Shown: positions 10,389 to 20,541 of the stretch, piece after piece
Numbering within the stretch: position 1 is the stretch's first letter
Layout: each line of letters opens with the position of its first letter
DNA from: Cryoendolithus antarcticus
Lineage: Eukaryota; Ascomycota; Dothideomycetes; Cladosporiales; Cladosporiaceae
NCBI GenBank assembly: GCA_002077065.1
Contig: NAJO01000007.1
Coordinates: forward strand, 124,001-188,000
Direction: 5' to 3'
Length of the DNA: 64,000 nt
Program-made: the position numbers and the translations under genes
The notes under the pieces: model-generated
What the model saw: the letters and a program-made list of their open reading frames with translations, nothing else
What the model was told of the DNA's origin: nothing
The model's database searches: none

Positions 10389-13300
10389 CTATCTCTGCGC
10401 TGAGCTCTTCCTCTGCAGCTCAATACTCGCACTTCGCAGACTCGGACTGCCAGTCTGTCTTCTCAACCTGCCCTCGTTCTTCGCATCGACAAGCTCATTA
10501 TCAAAGCCAAAGTCCAGCTCTGCGGCTGCCGTCGCACCTTCTGGCGTTGGCGTTGCCCACATCTCTGAGCTCCTCAGCTCGGTCACCTTACGACGTTCAA
10601 GGAGCCCATCTGTCGGGCTCCTCATTCGCAGAAGCGAACGCTGAGCAGATGAGGGGTGGGTCGGGGGAGTGACGTATCGCTCATTAGTGGGTGGGCTCTT
10701 AGGCGTTCGCGGCTGAGCAGTAGCAGTAGCGCTATTACGCCCGCCAGGAAAGAATGGTCGTCGCTGCGTATCATTTGGCGGTGTTTGCGGCACAGCGGGA
10801 GTGATGCGCTTCGGGAGACGTGATGCTGATGGCTTCTTCTGTAGCTCCGGTCGCGACGCCGCAGTAGTCGCTGTTGCTGTAGGCGCTGGTACGGACTGTG
10901 ACACTGCTGCAGGCGTCGGTGTTGACGGCCTTACTGCGTCTGCCACTCTTTTCATGAGCTTTTGCTCGGTCCTGGGTGGTGCGTCTCGCTTGACTAGCGG
11001 GCTACTCTGCGCGCTGCTTGCTTTCTCAGCCTCGAGCTGCAAGGAGAGCGCATCGAGCTCCTCAAAGTCCTGCTCGAAGCGATCAGGCTGGACGCTCAGG
11101 TCACCTTCGAGCCGCGCCTTGTCCGTTAACAGCGCGCCGATCTTGGTGTCATAGTCCTGCGTCAGCATCTGGAAGTCTTCGGCATGCTGCAAACGTATCT
11201 GTGACTTCCGCTTGACGATCTGTCGATTGTGCTCGGCCACAAGTCGCTCTTCCGCAGTCTTCAGTGCTGCAGCTCGTTTGACGGGTGGGGTGTCAGTGGG
11301 TTTGTCGAAGCTTTTGACTAGCTGATCTCGCTCTTTCACGAATTCCGCTGCTTGACTGGCAGTCACTTCCTTGTCTTTGCGATTCCGATCAGTCATTAAT
11401 GCTTCAAACTTGTCGTTGTATTCTTTGGCGAGCATGTTCTTTGCTCGCTGTAAGTCGCCGACGTGCTCGTGAATTTTCTGTGCAAAGAGAGCTTCATTGG
11501 CGGTGATGACGCTACCCAGCTCGGACAACTCTACTTCAGCTTGATGCAGATAATCCTCGAATGACTGCGCAGTCCCAAGGGTTCCGGAGGTGCCAGGACG
11601 TGATTCGGTGTTCGCTTTCGGCGGTGCCACAGAGGCAGTGCTGTTTTCGAAGTCGACTTTGCGCTTACTTGCATTTGACGGTGCGGTCGACGCTCTAGAC
11701 GCATTGCTAGTAGTCGGACGTATACTCTCGAAGCGACGTTGTGCCGTGCTGTCTACATCTGGCGATCCAGCCCGGGACGCGCTGCCTGAACTCGCGCCAT
11801 CTCGTTTTGGGGACTTGTCGCGCTTGGTGATACTATGTTGACTTCGGAAGCGCTCGCTGAGTGATGTGAGCTGAGACTTCAGCTGATCGTGCTTGCTCTT
11901 CAGCTTCACCTTCTCCGCGCTGCGTTGGCCGAGAAGTGCTTCCGCCTGCCCGCTAGCACGCCGTAGCTCGTCGAGCTGCGCTTGCAAGCTCGATAGCTCT
12001 GCACGGACTTTGTCCAAGGTGCTAGAGAGTTCAGTATTGGCATCTTGCGCTCTTGTAAGCTTTTGCTCGACTGCTGTCTTGCTGGCCGACACTTGTTGTA
12101 GCTCATTTGACTCCTGCGCCAGCTTCTCTTCCAGTTCGCGTCTCATTTCCGTGTGGTTATGATCATTCTCTTGCATAACTGTTGTCAAGCGTTCGACTTC
12201 GTCTTTCAATGAGGAAATCTGCTGTGTAAGCTCGCTCTTGACCTCCGACACTGCCTGGTCGTGTTCGGCCTGCACCGCCAATAGCTCCTTGTCTGCGGTC
12301 TCGCATGACTGTGCGAGCTTGTTCGTGAGCGACTCTGCATGGACTGTTTCCATTTCCGTCACCCTGTCGTCCAGACGGCCGGCAGTCTCGGCTCGAAATA
12401 CTTTCATAGCTTGCTCATGCTCCTGTCTTAGCGTTGTGACCTCCTCATCTTTCTCGGTCTTGGCACCCTCCAATGCCTTTCGCATCGCTTCACCGTGTTG
12501 CTGATGTAGCTCGAGAGCTTTGCCGTCAGCCTCGCCGCGAGCTAGATCCAGTGCATTGCGGAGCTCAGCCTCATGTGCCATCGTTGTCTCATCCACCTTC
12601 GTTGTGATCAGTCTAGCGTGCTCCTCTTTTGCAGCGATCGAAGCTGCCGCATGCGCCTCGGCAGCGTTCGTCAGCTTCGCTTCGTACTCCTTTTGAGCTT
12701 TTGCGAGCTCATCGGAATGCGAAGATCGCAGTGAAGATGTTATGGTTGCATGCGCCTGCTCGAGCTCTTCGATGCGTGCCTGGAGGGTGCTGCTAGCCGC
12801 TTGAGACTCGTGGGTATGCCCCTCTCTCAGCAATCGAACTTTGTCTTCGTGCGCCTCGCTCAGCTTTGTGATGCTCTCCTCGGCATCTTTTCGAGCTTGC
12901 AGCGTACTGCTAAGCTCAGCTTTTACGCCCTCGTGCGCTTGCTTCGTCGTTACCATCTCCTTCTGGGCATTGTCGTTGGCCGTTGTTAGCTCAGCCGTCT
13001 CAGCTTTATGGCGATTCTCGAGCACTTGTATGATTTTCTCATTCTCTGTACGAACGTGATCGAGTGTTTGCGCGGTAGAAGCCTCAGCAGCCCGTATCTT
13101 TACTGCATGACTTTCCTGTAGCTCACGAATCACGCTGTCATTCATGTGCCGCATGTCAGTGCGATTTGTCTCGACTGCTTCCGACACAGCCTTCTCCTGC
13201 TCGGTGCGATGGGCTGTGATCAGCTGCTCGATCTTATCTGCGTGATCTTTGCGGGCTGTTCCGAGCTTCTTGTCCAGCTCTGCTCTGGCTGAGCTCAAGT

Positions 13301-16300
13301 CACCTTCATGTTGCGTTACCAACCCAGCTGTGGTGGTCTCCAGTTTACTGATATGCGCTTGCATCAAGTCCCGAACCGCAGTCTCATGCTCTTCACGAAG
13401 CTGCTCAACAGCTCTTGCGTGATCAGCTGTTGCCTTCTTCGCGTCGTCATCGTGACTAGCCCGAAGATCAGCGATAGCATTAGCATGAGCCTGCTCCAGC
13501 TTCTGCCGATCGGCGTCCTTGTCCGAAAGAGCGACCCGATGCGTCTCATTGTCACTGTCTTTGGCACTTTCGTGCGAGGACTTAAGTCGCTCGACTTCCG
13601 TGGCATGATCTGACTTGAGCGAGGAGAGTCTTTGCTGTGCGTCAGACTCTGCTGCCTGCAGGACAGAGGTGTGCTTGCCTGAAAGGTCTGACAACGCGCG
13701 CTCATGTTCGGTGCCTTTCTGATTGAGTGCAGTGGCATGCACACCAGACAGCTCATCAACCTTCGATTGATGCTCGTCCTGCAGTCTGGACACAGCATTG
13801 TCCTGTTCTTGCCTGAGGGACGAAACCCGGGAGACATGCTCTTCATCTCTAGTAGCCAGCATATCTTCGTGCTCCTTTGCTGCGCGGGCAAGTTCGTCGC
13901 GTGCTCGTAATCCCTCACTCTCAGTATCTTCAGCGTGCTTTGAGCGCAGCGCGTCAGCAGTCTCTTCGCCTTCCTTGCGTAGCTCGACAATCACTGCTTC
14001 GTACTTTGCACGAATCTCCGAGACTGCCTCTTCATGGGTCTTCGACGCCTCGCTAGCATCAGAGTCGAGCATCTGTCGCAGACGAGCCACTTCGTCCACA
14101 TGAGATGATCTGATGCGGCTCACTTCCTCTTCGTGACGTGCGTGCAGGTCTCGTATCTTAGCTTCGTGATCTTGACTCGTTGTTGTGGAGGCTGCTTGTG
14201 CGTTGTCGTGGGCAGCCTGTAGCTCGGATTTGACTTCATCGATAGCTTTGCCATGGGATGCCTGCGCGAGGAAACGAGTCAGTCTGGCGATCTTCTACTC
14301 GTTGGACATGCAGGCGAGCCTGGTAGTACATCACTTGTGCATCACATTTCACATACCTTTAACTCCTGCACAAAACGCTCGTGTGCTCGTGTACTGTCGT
14401 CCTCGCGGGTTGCGTGCTCAGCCTGTAGACGGTCTGTCTCTTCGGCGTGCGTTTGTCCTAGCGAGTCTATCTTGGCTGCATGTAGCTCGGCCACAGAGTC
14501 GACCGTGGCGTGCGCATCAGATCCTACGCGGTCTAACTCGGCAGTGTGCTTTGACTTGAGCTCACTGACAACTCGATCGTGCTGGACTTTCGCGTCTTTG
14601 AGGGACTGCTCGTGCTCGGCCTTTAGACTAGTCACAGCCTTTGCGTGAGCAAGGCTTGTGTCATCTGCTTCTCTGTCGCGTTCTGAGAGTGCATTGGTAT
14701 GCTTTTCCTCGAGATCCTGCATACTTCGGTAGTGTGTTTGTTGAAGTTCCTTGACCATTGTCATGTGCTTCGAGTCTAGCTCATGGCGTTCAGTTTCGGC
14801 GCCACGTGTAGCTATCTCTACATCGTTGCGATGCAGAGCCTTCAGATCTTGCAAAGCTTCTCTGTGTTGTGTCTCAAGATCTCGCCTTTCAACGTCAGCG
14901 AAAGCAGTCGCGTCAGAAAGCGCGGTCTCGTGGCGTTTCTCGGCGTCGCCCAGAGCTTTTGCGTGACTGTTATGGGCCACACGCATCTCCGCAGCGTGCT
15001 CATCACGAAGAGCGGCAATGGCAGCATCGATCTCAGCCTGCCTGGCCCCGACCTCAGCTTTGTGGGTTCTGTGTAAGTCTTCTAGCGTAGAGTCGTGCGT
15101 GGCCTGCAGCTTGCTGAGTGCGTCCTTGCTCCCGTCCTTTGCTTCTCGCAAGTCCTCGCCGTGCTTGCTCCGGAGCTTATCGAGCGCAAGGCTATGATCT
15201 GCGTGCAGGCCTTCGATCATAGCCTCGTGCTTGTCACCGCGATCCTGCAATAAAGCAGCATGCTCCTGGCGTAGTTGCTCGGCATCAACCTCGGCGTGAG
15301 ACTTCGCACCTGCGAGCTCCTCCGCATGCCTACCTCGGAGCTCCGTCATGGCAGCCGTATGGACCTCGCTAGTGTTAGTAAGTTGCACCTTGGCCCGCTC
15401 GAGCTCAGCCTGAAAGCCAGACTTGAGGCCTGAAGTAGCCTTTTCATGGTTGCTGGCCAGATCAGCGATGTTGCGTTCGTGTTCGCTCCTAAGTTGGTCA
15501 ACCATTTCTTCATGTTCGTCTGCGACACGAGACATCGCGTCGGCGTGCTCTGTCCTTGTCTGCTTTGAGGTGGCAACATGCCTTGACTCGAGCTTCTCCA
15601 CTGCAGAGCCGTGCTCAGAATTCACTTGCCGAAGCGCGCGAGCATGCTCATCTTTCAGAGCATCCAACTCTATCCGATGCTTCGTCTGCTCATCGTTGCT
15701 ACCTTTGTCGAACGAGTCCTGCAGATCCCGCACTTGCGCTCGGAGTCCATCAACTTCTCGACTGTGTTGGGCAGTGGCATCAGACCTTTCACGATCATGC
15801 TGTTGTCGCAGCTGATGAAGAGTGGTCTCATGATCAGATGCAGCGCCTGTGTGTTGTGCAGTGAGATCGTCAAGCTCCCTAGTATGCTCTGCCTCCAGGT
15901 CTGCGATAGCCTGTTTATGGCGTGCACCAAGATCATCTTTAGATCTCTGTGCCTCTTCAAATGCCTCGGACGTCGTCTTCTGTTTCTCGGCCATCTCCTT
16001 TAGCTCGTTATGGGCGGCGTAAAGCTTCGTATCGTGCTCCGAGGCTTGCGCCTCGAGCACCTTGACCTTCTCCTGCAGCTCAACTCGCGAGCTCTGTACC
16101 CTCCCATGTACCTCCTTTAGCTCCTCACGTGACTTCGTCGCCTCCTCAAAAGCCTCTGATAGAGTCTTCTGCTTCTCGGTTAACTCCTCCAACGCCTTAT
16201 CTCGCGCGGACGCCGTATTTTCCGCTGCCTGTGCCCTTGCCTCCAGAGACTCAACATCGGCTTCGAAGTCCTTGACACGCACTCGATGCATTTGCTCGGC

Positions 16301-17953
16301 CTTCTGCGACTGCTCGCGGAGGGCGCGACTGTCCTTCACTTCAGTCGCCAACTTGCCTGCAAGATTCGCGACCTTGGCTTTGAGCTTCTCTTGTGCTTCG
16401 GTCGCGCGACGTTGAGACTCTTCTGACGCCTGTCGTGAGGACGAAAGGTCTTGAGTCAGCTTGTCAAGTCGTGTCTGAGTGTCGTCACGTTCGGTGGTAG
16501 ACGATACAAGCTGCTGTTTGACTTTCTCTGTGTCTGCGAAGAGAGCTTCGCTACGTTGTTTGTGCTTCGTGATCTCGGCCTCGACTTTGTCGAGGTCTCT
16601 TACGTGACTTTCACGCAGCGAATTCATGGCGGATTCCCTTTCGTCACTGTCCTTTCGTGACCTGCCGAGCTCGTCCTCTGCTTGTTTTAGCGAGCGAGTC
16701 GTGTCCTCGTGACGCTGTCGTAGATCTGTCAGCTCAGCGCTGATACGGTCCTTGGCTTGCTTATCATTGTCTATGGAACGCCGTAGCTGCTGTGCTTCCT
16801 CTTGGGCTTCCGAAAGCTGGCTGCGGAGACTGCCTATCGATGCCTTGGTATCATCGTGCTGCTTTGACAAGATGTCATGTTCCTTCGTCAGAGCGGCAAG
16901 CTCAGCAACAGTCAACTTCGCGACAGACTCATGCTCGTCGGCCAATTTTCGCGATGTCTCGGCTGCGGCTTCATGCCTCCCAGTCGCTTTACGCAGGGTT
17001 GCAACCTCATCTTGCGCTTTCCTGGTCGCCGAATCTGCGTCGTGACGTTCTTGCTGCACTTTGTTCAGTTGCATCTGAAAGTCTGCAGCACGACTCTTGT
17101 GCTCGTCGAGTGCTCGCTGTAGTTGCGAGGTCTGATCTTCGCCGAGAGTGTGCGCTGTTGAAAGGGCTTGCGCTTGCTCATCGATCTTTTCTTGCGCTTC
17201 ATTATGTGAGCCCTCGAGCTCACGTAGCTGGTTCCGGATCTTCTTATTCGTCACCTCCATGCTCGCACTGGTCTCTTGCACTGCCTCCAGCGACGACTGA
17301 AGCTTCTCTATCTCCTCCTGCCTGTGCTTTGCTTCCGCTTCAAACTTTCGAAGCGTGGCGTGCGTCTCCACGGAGGACTTTTGCAGATCGCTGCATCTCC
17401 GCCGCGTCTCCTCTAGCACTTTTTCGAATTCCTCGCCTTGGTTCTCCGAATCTTTCAGCTTGGCCTCAGTGAGCGTCAGTCGCTGCTCCACGTCATCCTT
17501 CCTTGCCATGATCCGATCGATTCTTGCTTCTGCATCCTCGATCCACCGTTCACGCTGAGCTTTCACCAGCTCCAGCTCCTCCGTGAGCTTCGCAATCTCC
17601 TCATCTCGTTCATCGAATACTTCATCATCCCCGCTCGCCGTGTCGTCATCCGAGTCCGGATCGCGTTCATGGAACGACACTTTACTGTCTATCAGGGAAC
17701 CCCCATCATGCTTGATCTTCCGCTTGAGCACATCAAGCTCATGCAACACCTGTGCTTGTGTGACCGGCTGTTGTGATGCTTTCAAGCGGAAGACCTGAGC
17801 TGTTATACTGCCCTCTGATGTCCGTGGAGCCCCTGAAGCTCGAATGACTAGTCCCTTGATATGTTCGACCTCTTGGGTCAGAGTTCGTGTTGAGCCCCCG
17901 CCATCTGTCATGAAAGAGGACGCCCGGCTCACTGGCCGAGGTACTTCGTCCAT
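10389..17953 (-). CDS. Giant coiled-coil protein with histidine-bearing 11-residue repeats
   Basis: Two exons on the minus strand, 17953-14357 and 14261-10389, joined across a 95-base GT-AG intron (14262-14356) at phase 0, encode 2489 residues. The start is the ATG at 17953-17951. The first ~110 residues are Ser/Thr-rich with a short helical part. Residues ~120-680 are ordinary charged coiled coil. From ~690 to ~1880 the chain is built of 11-residue units of the type H-x-x-A-[LVI]-x-x-L-x-x-[EKR]. For example, seven His are spaced exactly 11 apart around 15445-15650. Residues ~1960-2140 and 2330-2489 are Ser/Pro/Arg-rich and disordered, with a further helical part between. There is no motor, kinase or membrane segment. 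Such length suggests a filamentous tether or scaffold. I cannot name an orthologue; organelle tethers of the leashin type and spindle-pole scaffolds are possible comparisons. Confidence 0.85.
12200..15900 (-). repeat. Hendecad protein-repeat region with periodic histidine
   Basis: Within the coiled-coil gene, histidine recurs with spacings of 11, and less often 15, 18 or 22 residues, over about 1200 residues on both sides of the intron. Units such as HARALRQVNSE, HGSAVEKLESR and HADAMSRVADE follow one another without gaps. The DNA copies have diverged, so this is an old amplification kept at protein level rather than a recent DNA tandem repeat. Boundaries are approximate. Confidence 0.85.
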
Positions 17954-18496
17954 GGCGCTCAAGAATTATGCTCTATACTGCCAGTGTAGCATGGGGTGCC
18001 ATCTTACGTATCAACACGCTCCTCCCAAGTCCGAGTATCAACGTCGACAGGAATGACTGTATATTTGAACTGGCTTTTCAGCTCTTACGCGATGTGCAAT
18101 TGACCACGGGCTATCACCTAGAAGTACAAATAAGAATGGAACACGGAAAGAAATGCTCTTACAGATGCAATGCAATGAATGTACATGGATCAGACGATAG
18201 AGAGCTCCGCAACCCAATGCGCAATGACGAGACAAGATCGAACCCAGCCAAACCTTACTCAGATCTGGTAGTGCACGTTTCAGGGCCGAGCCGCTGCGGT
18301 ATGTATGGATGGACATCGACGAGACGCGATGGCAGCCTGAGACAACACATCATCCGTTGGGTCATGGTAGGCTTCACGTGAACCTGCTTCTTCTGTCATT
18401 GCTATGGTCCTACGCTTCGTGCTCTCATGCGCTGTACTTTTACGGGATTTCTAGTGATCAGACTCAGTGATCCGTCGACTGCGTCAAGCCATCAGC
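17954..18496. promoter_or_regulatory. Divergent intergenic region between the coiled-coil gene and the nucleoside transporter
   Basis: About 540 bases separating two divergently transcribed starts; it must hold both promoters. No known site stands out and no convincing small gene is present. Confidence 0.4.
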
Positions 18497-19897
18497 ATGG
18501 ACCGCCTGCGCAAAGTCTGGAAGGGCGAGGACGATGATCAAGCCTACGAACCACTGGACAGTAGCATTACTGAGGCAGAGCAAGACGAGCAGCCGTCGTC
18601 GCGAGCCGTCGCGCCGTCAAGCTTCTCGTGGATTGAATATGCCTGCTTCCTCCTACTTGGCATCTCCATGCTATGGGCATGGAACTGCCTACTCGCAGTA
18701 GGAGTGTACTTCCAGACTCGCTTCCACGACAATCACTGGCTCATAGACAATTTCCAAGCGGCCGAGATCTCTGTGTCTACCATTACGAATCTAGTGGTCA
18801 TGCTAGTGTTGACTCGACTACAATTGGGTGCAAATTATCCTCGACGCATCATCTTCTCTTTACTTGTGAATATGGCTGTCTTCACGCTGCTGGCTATCTC
18901 GACCTCTATCGGCGCAAGTGGGAAGGCCTACTTCGCATTCTTGATGCTTGCGGTGTTCTCTACGAGTCTAGCTACGGGCTTCGCTCAGAACGGGATCTTC
19001 GCATTCGTGTCTGGATTCGCAGAGCCACGCTATATGTCAGGAATCATGACCGGCCAAGCTGTCGCAGGAGTACTGCCTTGTATCGCGCAGATCGTATCTG
19101 TGCTGTCAGTCAAAGATGCTGAAGCCGTAGGCCAACAGCTCCATTCACGAGACGGCACGCCTTCACCGAATCCGGCACCTAGCACACCAGCTGTGAAGTC
19201 AACGGCTGCACTCGCCTACTTCCTCACGGCTACAGCAGTCTCGGTCTCTACATTCATCGCCTTTACCTACCTCGTGCTCCGCCGTCGGCGCACGGCGTCC
19301 AAAGCAGCCACAAATACTGCATCCGAAGACGATAACGACGCTTCTCCAGATGTCAAGCAATCGATTTCATTTCGTGTCCTCTTCCGGAAACTCCGTTTCC
19401 TCTCAGCAGCAGTCTTCGTGACCTTCGCCGTCACGATGGTGTTTCCAGTCTTCACTCAGCGGATCCTCTCGGTTCAGCCACCTGCAGAGCAACCGCGAAT
19501 ACTGCAGCCGCCCTCGTTCATTCCCCTCGCCTTTCTGTTCTGGAACAGTGGTGATCTAATTGGCCGATTACTCACAGCTTCGCCCGCTCTGTCTCTTGTA
19601 CGTAGACCACGGATCGTCTTTGCTCTATCTGTCCTACGCATCGGCTGGGTGGGCTTGTATCACCTTTGCAACTCACGTGGGGAAGGCGCAGTGGTGAATA
19701 GCGACTTCTTCTACTTGGTAGTCGTGCAGCTGCTGTTCGGACTTACGAACGGATATCTGGGCTCCACTTGCATGATAGGCGCGAGCGAGTGGGTCGACCC
19801 AGAAGAGAGAGAAGCTGCAGGCGGCTTCATGGGTCTTTGCCTAGTCTCTGGTTTGGCTGTCGGCAGCTTGGGTAGTTTCTTCGCTGCCGGGGCTTGA
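18497..19897 (+). CDS. FUN26: Equilibrative nucleoside transporter (ENT/SLC29 family)
   Basis: A single exon encoding 466 residues from the ATG at 18497 (context atcagcATGG); the frame is open 30 bases further upstream but without an ATG. After ~50 acidic, Ser-rich cytosolic residues comes 'FSWIEYACFLLLGISMLWAWNCLL', the first membrane segment of the family with its conserved W-N. About ten or eleven hydrophobic segments follow. 'FAQNGIFAFVSGF' in segment 4-5 and 'NGYLGSTCMIGA' near the end are family landmarks. A long hydrophilic loop (about residues 218-300) separates the six N-terminal from the C-terminal segments, as usual. Fungal members such as yeast Fun26 move nucleosides, and probably nicotinamide riboside, across the vacuolar membrane. 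Vacuolar location here is inferred from family. Confidence 0.9.
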   Translation: MDRLRKVWKGEDDDQAYEPLDSSITEAEQDEQPSSRAVAPSSFSWIEYACFLLLGISMLWAWNCLLAVGVYFQTRFHDNHWLIDNFQAAEISVSTITNLVVMLVLTRLQLGANYPRRIIFSLLVNMAVFTLLAISTSIGASGKAYFAFLMLAVFSTSLATGFAQNGIFAFVSGFAEPRYMSGIMTGQAVAGVLPCIAQIVSVLSVKDAEAVGQQLHSRDGTPSPNPAPSTPAVKSTAALAYFLTATAVSVSTFIAFTYLVLRRRRTASKAATNTASEDDNDASPDVKQSISFRVLFRKLRFLSAAVFVTFAVTMVFPVFTQRILSVQPPAEQPRILQPPSFIPLAFLFWNSGDLIGRLLTASPALSLVRRPRIVFALSVLRIGWVGLYHLCNSRGEGAVVNSDFFYLVVVQLLFGLTNGYLGSTCMIGASEWVDPEEREAAGGFMGLCLVSGLAVGSLGSFFAAGA

Positions 19898-20541
19898 CCA
19901 GGCATTGCAGTCCTCACGCCCTAGCATAGTCTTCTGTAGACCTGAGCTGCCCTCTGCGTACCCTTACTTCTCCGAGAGGTCTGTAACACTCCTCTGCTGC
20001 TATCTGGTGACATACCACTCAAGTTGCAACACTGCAGTGATCTTGAGAGACTCCGGACCTATTGTCGGGCCGTCGACGAGCGATGGCCACTCTTGAATAC
20101 AGAAAAGTTATCCCACAATGTTAGGCATCTTCGCGTTGTGGTGCGAACTTTTCAAGAGTGTTTTGCATAACATGTATTGTACATGGTATGCGATCGTCTC
20201 ACGAGCGGTGCACATGACTCGAGTGTTTCGCTCCACTTTCGCGTTGGTGCCTGGTGGCTCAAGCCTCCAACAGGCAACTCAGCCTTAGCCCCTATATCGA
20301 TTGGATGGCATGACATCTGCTGTCTGAAGTGCCCGTGTCCGAGCTGTCACAGTGTGGTCTCTCGCCACAAGCGCTTTGTATATGAAGCCGTACAAGTGAG
20401 GCAAGCACAAGGTCTCATCACTCGTCACGTCCTCTTACCATTCACCATTATTTTCCGTAGCATCAATAAGCCCGGCATCATTGACAACTTCATCTCATTG
20501 AGTGAAGCAACAGTATACTCACGCAGTCCTAGTCTGACATC
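19898..20541. other. Intergenic stretch before the ankyrin gene
   Basis: About 640 bases, with one open frame on + (20177-20541 part) that lacks recognisable content and overlaps the next gene out of frame. Likely promoter and leader of the ankyrin-repeat gene. Confidence 0.35.

Noticed and set aside
10385..17798. Many plus-strand open frames of 60-230 codons opposite the coiled-coil gene
   Set aside because: They mirror the repetitive, Ser/Leu/Cys-biased complement of a Glu/Lys/His-rich coding strand and have no conserved motifs or plausible starts.
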